Positions 44,695-56,800 of a stretch of 64,000 bases of DNA are shown piece by piece. The position numbers were made by a program, and so were the translations under genes. The stretch covers positions 38,378,001 through 38,442,000 of the forward strand of contig CM060731.1 in assembly GCA_030704615.1 (NCBI GenBank), written 5' to 3'. The first letter of the stretch is position 1. Every line of letters begins with the position of its first letter. Under the pieces are notes generated by a model. It searched no databases, was not told the DNA's origin, and saw only the letters and a list, made by a program, of their open reading frames with translations. The stretch comes from Takakia lepidozioides. Taxonomy: Eukaryota; Streptophyta; Takakiopsida; Takakiales; Takakiaceae.

Positions 44695-47600
44695 GGACTC
44701 GATATCATCTTAGAAGCGATGATATGGACAGTGTTGTTGCTGCCCACAAGGCGTTTACTGCCCAGCCGGATCATGGTCCGTTAATGATAGAGGAATTGAA
44801 TCGGGTGAAGGAGTATTTAGAGAGCATTGGGCATCCTGACATGCCAAAGCAGAAAAAGAAAAAAGGTGGGAGACTTACACGAGTCCATCGAGAGAGCCAA
44901 GCCTCACATGATGATGACACGATGGACGAACTAGCTGTTGGCAATACCGACCTTGACGATGCCAGAACTTCAAATCCTCTTGTCATCACTATTACTGTAG
45001 ATGGAATCAAAGGTTTGGTTGTTCCAGATCCGTTGGAATTCACTCGTGGTTTTGCCGAAGGATTGATCAGTCAAATGGAGAATCTCACCAAACCGCACAT
45101 TGGACCGCCACCACTCCTTTTGAGAATTCTGGCCCACAACGATGTAAGAAATCATGGCAGGTCAGTTTCCCAAACGCATCCCAGGTTGGGGTTCACGACT
45201 GAACTTCTGGAAAGTGCTCTTACGGCCTCAAAGGTGAAGGACCTGGTCGATGAGTATTACGGCTTTAGTCTGATGTACTTTGCACAACCTGGTGACGGAA
45301 TTGCGACCTTGGATTCTGAGCTCGAAGACTTAAGATCGAGTTTGAGTACAGAAGAGTGGGGTGACCGGTCAATTAAGATCAACGGAGCTATACAGTTTTG
45401 CAAGGCAAGCCGTCGTCGCGCCGCCCATCACTTTGCGATCCAACAGAGAGAATCGTTTATCCAGCTTTGGTGTTGTGGCCTCTTCAGCGAATCACCAACA
45501 GAAATGGACTTCAATGCGCGTTTGGGCATCCAGTATATGAGAGACCTTGGGTCTGTAGTGCCTTGGTATCTCTGTAAGTGTTACTCCATCCACTGTCACC
45601 CCTCTCGTCGTGTAACCCCTTTGTGTGTAATCTTGTAATCATTGTAACCCTCGCTATGTGGAACCTTGTAACTCAGTGTAACCCTCGTTGTGTGTAACCC
45701 TGTAATCAGTGTAACCCTCGCTATGTGGAACCTTGTACTCAGTGTAACCCTCGCTGTGTGTAACCCTGTAATCAGTGTAACCCTCGGAGTATGTAACCCT
45801 GTAATCAGTGTACCCCTAATGGTACCCCTCGCTGTGTTACCCTAGATTTGTTACCCTCTCGTTGTGTAATCTCAGTAGTGTAACCCATGGTAGTGTAACC
45901 CATTGCAAACTACTGTCTCTAACAGGGTGGTGTAACCCACATCGTGTAATCCGAACCACTGTCTTGTCCTAGTCAGTGTAACCCTTACATAGTGTAACCC
46001 TTGCACTTTCAAAAACCTCGTTCCACGACTAAAAACCTTTGTCTTTTCCCCGATGCAGATGAGTCCGAGCTCATGACCAATCAAGTCGCCAATGCGTTCA
46101 AAAACCTTTTTGAGGCTCAACGTGAGCTTCACGAAGTTGTGTATGGGGCCCCTCCACAATGCGATACAGGGGGCGTAGGGGGCGCGCAGACGAGCGATGG
46201 GCCAATTTCCGCCCCGCAGAGCGACGATGTACATGACGAGGACATCATTCCAAGTCAATCTGCCGTTGTATCTTTGTCGCAGGTTGGTGAATTGTACTCA
46301 ACCCAGCTGCACTTAGGGGTGAACCTAGCAGACTTGACGCGGGATTTGCCCATGAATTCTGATACTGATACTGAAGATGATACATCAAGGTGGAACACCC
46401 AAGTGCGAACCTCTTTGTCCGCAGCCCCAGTCATTTCTTTTGAAGGTCTTAATCGAAGAATCGGGGACCCGCTTGACCCAGAGTCTGTGTATGACTTTGA
46501 ATCTGGAGATGCTGGGTTGAACCCTCGATGCAGCAATGTAAGTATTTGTCAGGATCATGTGGTCAACCTCTCTCAGAATGACCCAGCCTTCGTGGGTCCC
46601 ATTGATGCGCAGGGTGACACTGCAAGGGGAGGATGCCCTGAAACCGAGGGTTACACTGCACCTGAGGGTGACACTGTGCAGAGAGGAGCAACAGGGAAGG
46701 AGGGTTACACTGCACCTCAGGGTGACACTGCGGATACCGGTGTGGCTGACAATGCCGTGAGGGACATTGTCGTGGGTGACACACCATTGCCCTTGAACAC
46801 TGCAACTTCCGTTGAGAGTGACATTGACATGGGTTACACTGATAGGGGTGACACCCCACAGCCAACCCACATGGTAGATGTCAGTGAGTGTAACACTGCC
46901 ATGGATGACATTCCACTACCACTAGTCGTGGAAGGTGACACTCCTTTGCCACGGCCACTAGTCGCGACGGATGACGGTCTTCCGCTAGTCAACATGGTCT
47001 TGGAGGGTGCGGAGAAGGGCGACACAATCAAGGATGGCATTGAGGAGGTTGATGCAAAGAAGAGTGACATCGACATGGGTGACACGGGGAAGGGTGTCAC
47101 CGAGGAGGTTGTCAGTTGGAAGGGTGACACAAAGCAGGGTCACACTGAGAAGCGTTTCACTGTGGAGAGTCACGAAGAGAAGGATGTTGCGGAGCATCTA
47201 GACACTGAGAAGAGTGACACTGCCAAGGGTGACACACATAAGATTGTTACTCAGCAGAGTGACACTGGGAAGGAACCCGATGAGAAGGGTGACACTGCGA
47301 AGAGTGACACTGATAATGCGGCCAAAGAGAAGGGTGACACTGAGAAGGTAGCCGGAGAGAAGGGTGACACTGAGATGCGTGACTCTGAGGAGGTAGCCGA
47401 AGAGAAGGGTGACACTAAGAAGAGTGACACTGAGGAGGTAGCCGAAGAGAAGGGTGACATTGAGAAGGAAGCCGAAGAGAAGGGTGACACTGAGAATCGT
47501 GACACTGAGGAGGTAGCCGAAGAGAAGGGTGACACTAAGAAGCGTGACAAGGGGTTTGAACAGAAGGGTGACACTGACAGGGGTAGCACCGAGGAGGTGA

Positions 47601-48976
47601 GCTGTGACACTTCTGCCCTTGGTCAATCACCTCCCCAGCACGTCTCAGACGAGGGAGTGCAGTCTTCAGCACTTGCAGCAAACTCAGAACAAGGCACCTC
47701 TGGCTCAAAAATTCCCCCTACCGGCGGCATTGTCAGGGTTGCAGAGAATCCCAGGAGGTCAAAACGGCCGCCTGCTCAAAGAAAGCGGTTGGCTGAACCC
47801 CCTAGCGCTGACAAAGAAGTATCTGTTCTTGTCGCACCCAAAAAACAGCGAACCAAACCGAAAGGCAAAAGTGCAGGGGTCTCGGAGGTTGACGTTGTCC
47901 AGCAGCAAGAGGTCCTTGCCAAGCACTTGCGGGAGCGTTCGAGGTACCTCATTGTACTTTGACAAAGTTCAGAATGTGTCGGACCCTCCTGGGGCGCCCG
48001 AAGTGAAGTTTTATTATGGCGATGCCTTCCTGGCTTCTAGTCCGTTACAGTTTTACTTGGAAGAGACAGATTTTGAGCCGATGTATAAAATAAGAGCAAC
48101 TGTCACAGATGCATTGCTCTCGGGTTACAACAAACTTCTGGAGGCCAAATTGTTTAAGGCTATCGCACCTGAGTTTGTCATCTGTGCTCCTTTCCAATGG
48201 CATGTCATGCGTACCAATGGTAACGATCTGCAGACGCTATTCGGGTTGGTGCAAGAATGGTACACTCAGGATGCCCGAGGGATGGTGTTCACAAAGAATC
48301 GAGATCTTGTGGACGTGGTTGTCATCCCTATTGTCTTCGAGTAAGTAATTTCAGCGTTGACTGAGCATGTTGGGTTACACTCCTCTATTCTAGACTGAGT
48401 TGCACTAGTGACTGCTGACTAGTTGTGTAACACCGTTTAGAGTTACAGTACAAAGGGTTACACTATGGGTTACACCACAGCCGGGTTACACCACAATGGG
48501 TTTCATTGGAGATGTTTTTTTCTATTCTGACGTAACGGCTTTGTTTGTGTTGCAGTGATCACTGGAGTGTTGCTGTTTTAGAGCGCCGAGGTCGGATAGT
48601 ACATTTGGACTCCCATAAAACCATTGCCCGACCCAAACTCATTGAAGGAATTTTGCGAAATTTTGCCATAGCGTTCTTTGATTTCATGCCTGGATCTGAT
48701 GACTTCAGTTACGTCATGGAGAGGATGGAATGGTTTGAGGCCAGTGTCCCCCAGCAACGGAGCTGTTGGGAGTGCGGCTATTATGCACTTTGTTTTGTGC
48801 AATTTTACTTGGAGTGGAAGTTCAATGTGAAAACCACAGAAGATCGAACCCGTCATAGGCGGGCGTTTACTGCAAGTTGGTTCAACGAGTCAACCATGAT
48901 AGCTTCCCGTACTCATATGATTAGTTGGCTGTGTGACGAGATGGACAAAGACTTGGTCAGATGGCCAAAGAAATAA
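44695..48976 (+). CDS. Ulp1-type (C48) cysteine protease gene of the MULE with a Gly-Asp-Thr repeat region
   Basis: The product is predicted to be a SUMO/ubiquitin-like-specific protease, as found in plant Ulp1-carrying MULEs. Exons are 44695-45573 (first ATG at 44724), 46059-about 47945, about 47946-48340 and 48556-48976. The joins 45573/46059 and 48340/48556 are in phase. The catalytic domain is C-terminal: His in DDHWSVAVL (codon at 48560), Asp in VHLDSHK (48608), Gln in VPQQRSCWE and Cys in WECGYY (48773). Before it lie an N-terminal region without known domain, a basic NLS-like stretch (RRSKRPPAQRKRLAEPP) and, at about 46600-47600, an acidic repeat (KGDTEK, EVAEEKGDTKKSDTEEVAE). The repeat is encoded by the element's GGGTGACAC motif. 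At about 47945 the frame shifts by one base, so the gene is broken or the assembly has an indel there. It converges with the transposase gene. Confidence 0.87.
45595..46015 (+). repeat. Octamer-filled intron of the protease gene
   Basis: The intron 45574-46058 consists largely of GTGTAACCCTCGCTGTGT-type units, with donor GTAAGT and acceptor GATGCAG. The motif is the same TGTAACCC word as in the left array, in the same orientation. Confidence 0.85.
46605..47610 (+). repeat. GGGTGACAC repeat inside the protease coding sequence
   Basis: About 1 kb of exon 2 repeats AAGGGTGACACTGAGAAG-like units at irregular spacing, read as Gly-Asp-Thr-Glu/Lys-Lys. The later part (47330-47560) forms a more regular array with GAGGAGGTAGCCGAAGAGAA between units. 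The frame stays open throughout, unlike in the arms, which suggests selection for coding or recent spread of the motif. Confidence 0.85.
48350..48545 (+). repeat. Octamer-rich last intron of the protease gene
   Basis: The intron 48341-48555 contains several GGGTTACAC units between donor GTAAGT and acceptor TGTTGCAG. Here the orientation is opposite to that in the first protease intron. Confidence 0.75.
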
Positions 48977-50359
48977 ATAGCGTCTCTTGATGCATTTTTG
49001 CTTCTATGTGGTTTGTTCGTAACACTTCACAGTTTGGGTTTCATGCAATGGGCTTACATGGGGTTACACCTTATAAGGTTACATGAAGTGGAATCATAGA
49101 CAAGTACTTGGGTACACCTTTGGGCCCTGGGGCAATGGGCTTACACTCTGTGGGTTCACACATAAGTGATGGGTTACACCATGCCGGGTCTCACAACGTG
49201 GGGTTACATTATGGGTTACATACAATGGGCCTAGGGTTACATGGTTGGGCCTTCCTGGCTATGTCAGGGTCACGTTGCTGAAACAGTATACTTTCGTGGC
49301 ATGTAACCCCACCTCGACTATGCGCATTTGTTTTATTTTTTATTTTTTTCGCACTGAAGTGTTTGTGCACTGAAGTTCTCAGATTTATACTACATGGGGT
49401 TACATACATGAGGGCTATGTACAATGGGTTACATACGATGGGGTCACAATAGTGTGGGGGTAACATCTGGTCGGGCTACATACTTCTTGGAGTTACAACA
49501 CTCTGGGTTACACTCACTCAAGAGGGTTACACAGTTCTAAGTTACACTGTGCACAATGAAAGTGGGCAGGGTTGCCTATACAAGGGCTACGTGTCGTGGG
49601 GATACATAAGATGGGGTGATGTAGCATCGGGGTTTATAGCGTGCACCCCAAATTGTACAATGGGTTACATGCGATGGGGTGACATCAATGGGGGTTACAT
49701 GTGGTCGGGATACATACTTCTTGGGGTTACACAACAACAAGTTACACTCCGGAGGGCTACACTGGTCCATAACATAGGTTGAACGGAATGATTATCTATC
49801 TCATGGATTACACGTCCATGGGTTACACACAAATTGGGTTACACATAGAGGGGTTACACATACAGGGGCTAGTGTTGGTGACTAAAGGTGCTCGACTTCA
49901 GCATCTTCCCACTCTGTATTGAAGGGTCATGTAACCCCGGCAGACTAACCCAGACCCTGTAGTCACATTGTAGTCATCGACTTATAATTCTCAGAGTTAC
50001 ACCACTGACAGCAATATTCTATGGGGTTACATACTGGGTTACACTGTTGATAGTTACATTGCAGTTACACTTGGAGTTACACCACAATGAGTTACACTGA
50101 AGAGGTTCACACTCATCTGTGTCACTGTGTGGAGTACCACAGATGCGAGTTACACTAAGTAGAGCTATGTTACGTTATGAAACCCCAGACAGTGTAACCC
50201 TGCGGTGTGTCACCCCGGCCCATGGGTGTCCCATTGAGTGGGTTACATAGGTTGAATGTGGATGGAATGGCAAAGTGAATAACAACCCATGAACAGACAT
50301 GTACTTCATATTAAACTTGGTGATCACAAAATAAGTGTCATTGCCAATGGACTCAATGG
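48977..50359 (+). repeat. Spacer of dispersed GGGTTACA units between the convergent MULE genes
   Basis: About 1.4 kb between the protease stop codon and the transposase stop codon carry dozens of GGGTTACAC/GGGTTACAT units separated by 5-20 bases, with no open frame that I trust. It presumably holds both transcripts' 3' ends, yet keeps the same motif as the arms. Confidence 0.85.
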
Positions 50360-53300
50360 TCACTTACTACGGAACCGGTCTACAAAATCTACTTTCCTGG
50401 CAAGGGACATGTTGTTTCCATCATCATTTTTTATGAATGGAACTGCTTGAAGAGGGTGCAACAGACCTTTGTCGATTCTAACTTGTAAAGTGGACAGCCT
50501 CCCACGAACACAACGAAGCTCGGCAAGCAAATGTTTGCGCATTGTTTCACTCTCATTGCCAAGAAGCGACAGGGACTTCATCTCAGATTCAATTGATGAA
50601 ACATCCGATGGCTCCTGCCGACCACGCTGGGATGATGCTGAGCACTCCGTAGGCTCTGCTAGATTCACAACTTCCTCCTCTGCATCAATATCTGGAAGTT
50701 CCGATTTCATCAACATGTGAAGACCTCCATGAATGGTCCCGAGCTTTGTGCCACAGAGCTTCACAATAAGCCCTTCCTTCAGATTTGGCTTCATCAATTG
50801 AAGAACGCGGATTTGATGTTTGCACAAGTTACCCTTCAAAGCCCATGGACAATCGCAACAAGCCCAGGTGGTCGCAGGTGCATAGATTGTGTAGCTTCGA
50901 CCGGCCGTTTGAACACTATCCACAATCGCCGGATGACCAGGAACAGTGGGCAAATGAACATTGACATCAGGGATCTCCCTTGCAGTCCAAACAACATTAC
51001 TGATAAATTCCTCCTGTCGTACATTCCTTTTGAAGCCTTTCGATTTCAAGTTATCTCTATACCAATAGTGGGTTAGAACAGGACCCACGAGTTCGCTGAT
51101 CAGCCAATCGATTCTCCTGCCATCAAGCCTTTGCTTTCCCGAGCGTAAACGAGCCTTCAAATTTCCGTGCCAAGATTCAATTGCGGCATTAGTATCCTGA
51201 CTTGCGTGGGGAATATAACGAGCCCCCGTGATCCACATGCTCAGTTTTGGGACCCATTCCATTCTGATGTAATGTAGGAAGTCACGCGCAAGCGGATAGG
51301 AATAATTCAAATCTTCCAGTCGCTCCAGCGCCCACTCTTCTGGGGTGACTCCCACACAGGCGTTAATGCCGTACATTACGTCGCCAAGCTGTTTCAAAAC
51401 AGCATTGCGAGTGTATGGATCGGGCATCTTACGCCACGAATGTTTCAGCCAAGCGCGGCGAACATGCCAAAGGCATAGAAATATCGCTACGTCCCCAAAC
51501 GATTCCCTGCACGCACACACATCAAATGCCACCCAATCCATCAGTGTAACTCTTGTCAGTGTAACTCTTATCAGAGGAACTCTTCGCAGTGTAACTCGTA
51601 GAAGTGTAACTCTTCAAAGTGTCACTCTTAGTAGTGTGACTCATGTAACCCCTCGTGCATCTGGTCATGTAACTATCAGTGAAACTCACAGCAGTGTAAC
51701 CCAACACATATAACCCCTCGCAGCGCTGTAACGCAATCCATGTTACACCGTGTAACTCTCAGAGCGACCCAACCCATACAACCCTCTGCGATGCTCCCAG
51801 TGTAACTCACAGGCTATAGCAGTGCAACCTAATCCATGGAGGACTGCGGATGACACGCCGTGTAACTCCTAGTGTAACTCGCAGTGTAACCCTCTGTCTA
51901 CCTCATAGCAGTGTAACCCTCGGTCTAACTCACAGCAGTGTAACCCTCCGTCCAACTCAAGGCAGTATAACCATCTGTCTAACTGATAGTGTAACCCTCA
52001 GTGTAACAGACAGCACTGCAACCCAATCCATGTAACCCCTCAAGCAACTGACAGTGTAACTCCAAGTGTTACAGGCAGCAATGCACCCCCTCGTGTAACT
52101 GGCAGTTTAACTCTTACTGTGATTCTCAGTGTAACTAGCAGCAGTGTAGCCCGATCCATGAAACCCCTCGTGCATGCAACTTGTAGTGTGAATTACTGTG
52201 TGACTCAGAACATTGTAACTTCTAGCCGTGTACCTGATAGCATTGATTTCTGCGTCTGCATCGTCGACAACAAAAGCATTTGGCCTCCAATCTGGTTTGC
52301 TCTGAAGAAGTCGGTCGCGAAGACGTTTCATCCAGGGGCTCAAGTCAGTCGTTTTGTTTCTCGCTGATATAATATAAGCAACAGGTATGCCGTTGAGCCA
52401 TTCGTCGAACACCATCATGGTATACATTGGGAACTGCAATGTCGCAATGGTACAAAAATGAATAAGGTGAGTGTTATAATATTGGCAACAGTTGCATGGC
52501 ACTCACATTTCAGAATGCAATGAAAGGTAAAGCGTGACACGAATACCTTATTTTTGTTGGTCCCAAATGTTGCATCGCAGGATACCACACGGTTGTGTCC
52601 CAGGTCGATCATTCTGTTTTTGCCACTCCGTTTGTATTCCAATTACGAACTTCAAATCACCCGCCACTGGCGCTGTCTCTTCATGGTAGAAGAAGACGCT
52701 TTCAAGATTGCTATCGACCCACATACGTACACTTTGTGCATCATCTGGATGTTTTTTGTAACTCTCAATCGCAAGCTTGTCGGCAATGTTTCTCACGTCG
52801 TACTCGAACAAGAAACAATCGCGACTCCACTCCATGCCTGGCTGAGATGCACAAGCTTCCTGGAGCTGTTGAGTGTGTTGTGTCATAATCATAGCTGGAG
52901 ATAGGCCACTGCGAAGACTATCGACGACCACTGTTTTATATCTTGGCTGAGACGAGGGGCATGCACGAATCGCGAGAAATGGGAAGAGGGGTCAGCTGAA
53001 CCATGACATGGCTTTCCTTTTGCATCCACATGCTGTTTCTGGAAGTATGTGATGATTGCCAACTCTGAATCTAGAAAACACTGGCCAACTTTGAAGCTAC
53101 ACGTACACCCACGTTTGTATGACTCTCCGAAATCCGCTGTCTTACGTCTGATTCGCTTGACTGGTTTTTGATTATCGGAGGTTGCTATCGGTTTTTCTTT
53201 CTTCTTCACAATCGGCGGGTCCGTGCGCCTATCTATCGGGCCGTAGCAGCAGTGGTACCTGCAAAAAAAGCATATAAAGCGAGGAGGTTATCGCCATATA

Positions 53301-53818
53301 CGACTTTGCTAGGCCAGCAGAAAGAAGTGGGGTGGGAATGTTATACAACCCTCATAAGTGACTTACTTATGCCACTGACGATAACTGTTTGCACGCGGTG
53401 TTGTCAAATCTGGCAACTCACGGTACCTTCGATCTTGAACATAAAATTGGGTCTTCCCATCCACTCTACTCCTTTCTCCCTCCAGAAAACCAGGAATGCG
53501 AGACCATGGAACGACAGCTACTTCGATGGATATCCGTTTCCCTTTTCCCTGGGAAACCTGGCGTATCCAACGGAGGTTTGTGTGATTGAAAAGCCCGTCT
53601 ATGGGCAGCTGTAGGATGCATTTCAAATGAGATACCAAATGCTGCAAATGACAGAGTTCTCCCGCCTCATCTTTCAAACCATTTGATTCCAATGCTGCTT
53701 TGCGTTCCTCGTCTAGCACCTTCGCGGAAGCACATGCCATTAGCAGCAACAGTACCACCAGTACAGTACAAATCGCATAACACACGCGGGCAACGCAGCG
53801 GAGCCCTCGGGACTGCAC
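50360..53818 (-). CDS. MURA-type DDE transposase with SWIM zinc finger
   Basis: The gene encodes the transposase that would cut and move the element. Minus-strand exons are 53818-53367, 53258-52547, 52433-52234 and 51506-50360, with GT-AG borders. In order they carry:
- a Cys/His-rich N-terminal DNA-binding part (KYHCCYGPIDRR, then RGCTCSFKVGQCFLDSELAI);
- the first catalytic Asp in VVSCDATFGTNKNK;
- the second in FVVDDADAEINAI;
- the MULE signature FLCLWHVRRAWLKHSW;
- the Glu in TNAAIESWHGNLKAR;
- a SWIM finger CCDCPWALKGNLCKH.
Two one-base frame breaks lie in exon 2, near 52935 and 52615, both at A-runs. The N-terminus chosen here includes a hydrophobic stretch (AICTVLVVLLLLMACASA) that is odd for a nuclear protein, so the true start may lie further in. 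The intron 51507-52233 is full of GTGTAACTC units. Confidence 0.88.
51540..52230 (+). repeat. GTGTAACTC-type repeats in a transposase intron
   Basis: The intron between the second and third catalytic segments of the transposase gene is built from AGTGTAACTC, CAGTGTAACCC and GTGTGACTC units with CACAGCAGTG-like spacers. It is a variant of the arm motif, with TC in place of CC at the end of many units. Confidence 0.8.
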
Positions 53819-56800
53819 GTCGTCTACGCACCTGGTGAAAAATGACGAGCGATGATGGAGTTACACGTGGGTTTTGATGTCACCGAATCGTGTAACCCAG
53901 GTTTGAATTCAAAATATCTGACACCTCTTGGAGCCCGCCAATTTTTGCCGGGCACCAAGGGGCTACACGAACAAGGGTGACATGCGTTGGGGATAAAGGA
54001 TCCGGGGTGACACGAGCTATAAGTGACACAATCGGGGGATACACGGAGGGGATTGATATAGTATCGGGGTTACATGGTGGGGTTACAATGTGAGAGTTAC
54101 ACAATGAGGGTTACACGAGGCGGAGCTAAAGGGCTAACGTGTAGAGGGTTACAGGGATGATGGGGTTACAAGGAACTGGAGTTACACGGAGAGGGGTATA
54201 TGGGATAACATGATACAAGCTTACATTGGGGTTACACGATGCAGGATAAATGGAGTGAGGGTTACACCCCGCGGAGTAACAGAGGGTTACATGGGTTACA
54301 AAGGGTTACAGAGGGTCATGGGATTACATGGGTTACAGAGGGTGACATAGGGTTACATGGGAGGGTTACATGGAGTGAGGGTGACACTCAGTGGTGTTAC
54401 AGAGGGATAAACGGGTTACGGAGGGTTACATGGTGGTGAGGGTTACACCTGGTGAGGATTACAGAGGGTCACAGAGGGTCACAGAGGGTCACAGAGGGTT
54501 ACATGGAGTGAGGTTACACAGGGGTGAGGGTGACACTCTACGGTGTTATTGAGGGTTACTGAGGGTTACATGGTGGTGAAGGTTACACCTGGTGAGGGTT
54601 ATAGAGGGGAGGGTTACATGGGTTACAGAGGGTCAGAGAGGGTAACATGGAGTGAGGGTTACATGGGTTACACAGGGTCACAGAGGGTTACATAGGGTCA
54701 CAGAGGATTACATGGGTTACAAGGAGTGAGGGATTCATAGGGATGGGGGTGACACTCTGCGGTGTTACAGAGGGTTACATGGTGGTAAGGGTTACACCTA
54801 GTGAGGGATATAGAGGGTCACAGAGGGTTACATGGATTACAGAGGGTTATAGAGGGTCAGAGAGGGTTACATAGAGTGAGGATTACATAGGGGTGAGGGT
54901 GACATTCTGCGGTGTTACAGAGGGTTACATGGTGGTGAGGGTTACAAAGGGTCACACAGGGTTACATGGGTTACAGAGGGTTACATGGAGTGAGGGTTAC
55001 ATAAGGGGTGAGGATGACACTCCGCGGTGTTACTGAGGGTTACATAAGGGGTACAGAGCCACACTGAGGGTTACATGGGGATGAGGGTGACACTCTGCGG
55101 TGTCACAGAGGGTTTGTGAGGGTTACGGAGAGTTACATGGTGGCGAGGGTGACACTCTGCGGTGTTACGGAGGGTTACATGGTGGTAAGGGTTACACCTG
55201 GTGAGGGATATAGAGGGTCACAGAGGGTTACATGGATTACAGAGGGTTACATGGTGATGAGGGTTACAGAGGGTCAGAGAGGGTTACATGGAATGAGGGT
55301 TACATAGGGGTGAGGGTGACACTCTGCGGTGTTACAGAGGGTTACATGGTGGTGCGGGTTACAAAGGGTCACAGAGGGTTACATGGGTTACAGAGGGTTA
55401 CATAAGGGGTGAGGGTGACACTCCGCGGTGTTACAGAGGGTTATATGGGTTACAGAGCCACAGAGGGTTTGTGAGGGTTACGGAGGGTTACATGGTGGCG
55501 AGGGTGACACTCTGCGGTGTTACAGAGGGTTACATGGTGGTAAGGGTTACACCTGGTGAGGGATATAGAGGGTCACAGAGGGTTACATGGTGGTGAGGGT
55601 TACAGAGGGTCAGAGAGGGTTACATGGAATGAGGGTTACATAGGGGTGAGGGTGACACTCTGCGGTGTTACAAAGGGTTACATGGTGGTGAGGGTTACAA
55701 AGGGTCACAGAGGGTTACATGGGTTACTGAGGGTTACATGGAGTGAGGGTTACATAAGGGGTGAGGGTGACACTCCGCGGTGTTATAGAGGGTTACATGG
55801 GTTACAGAGCCACGGAGGGTTTGTGAGGGTTACATGGGGATGAGAGTGACACTCTACGGTGTCACAGAGGGTTTGTGAGGGTTACGGGGGGTTACATGGT
55901 GGCGAGGGTGACACTCTGCGGAGTTACAGAGGGTTACATGGTGGTAAGGGTTACACTTGGTGAGGGATATAGAGGGTCATAGAGGGTTTCATTGGTTACA
56001 GAGGCTTACATGGGTTACAGAGGGTTACATGGTGGTGAGGGTTACATGGGTTACAGAGGGTTACATGGAGTGAGGATTACATGGAGTGAGGGTTACATAA
56101 GGGTTGAGGGTGACACTCCGCGGTGTTACTGAGGGTTACATGGGTTACAGAGCCACACTGAGGGTTACATGGGGATGAGGGTGACACTCTGCGGTGTCAC
56201 AGAGGGTTTGTGAGGGTTACGGAGGTTTACATGGTGGCGAGGGTGACACTCTGCGGTGTTACAGAGGGTTACATGGTGGTAAGGGTTACACCTGGTGAGG
56301 GATATAGAGGGTCACAGAGGGTTACATGGGTTGCAGAGGGTTACATGGTGGTGAGGGTTACAAAGGGTCACAGAGGGTTACATGGAATGAGGGTTACATA
56401 GGGGTGAGGGTGACGCTCCGCGGTGTTACAGAGGGTTACATGGGTTACAGAGGGTTACATGGAGTGAGGGTTACATAAGGGGTGAGGGTGACACTCCGCA
56501 GTGTTATAGAGGGTTACATGGGTTACAGAGCCACAGAGGGTTTGTGAGGGTTTCATGGGGATGAGGGTGACACTCTGCGGTGTCATAGAGGGTTTGTGAG
56601 GGTTACGGAGGGTTACATGGTGGCGAGGGTGACACTCTGCGGTGTTACAGAGGGTTACATGGTGGTAAGGGTTACCTCCGGTGAGGGATATAGAGGGTCA
56701 CAGAGGGTTACATGGGTTGCAGAGGGTTACATGGTGGTGAGGGTTACAGAGGGTCAGAGAGGGTTACATAGGGGTGAGGGTGACACTTTTCGGTGTTAAA

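Noticed and set aside
47198-47626. Minus-strand frame of 142 codons with VTLLSVTLLF repeats, looking like a membrane protein
   Set aside because: It is the antisense reading of the GGGTGACAC coding repeat in the protease gene.
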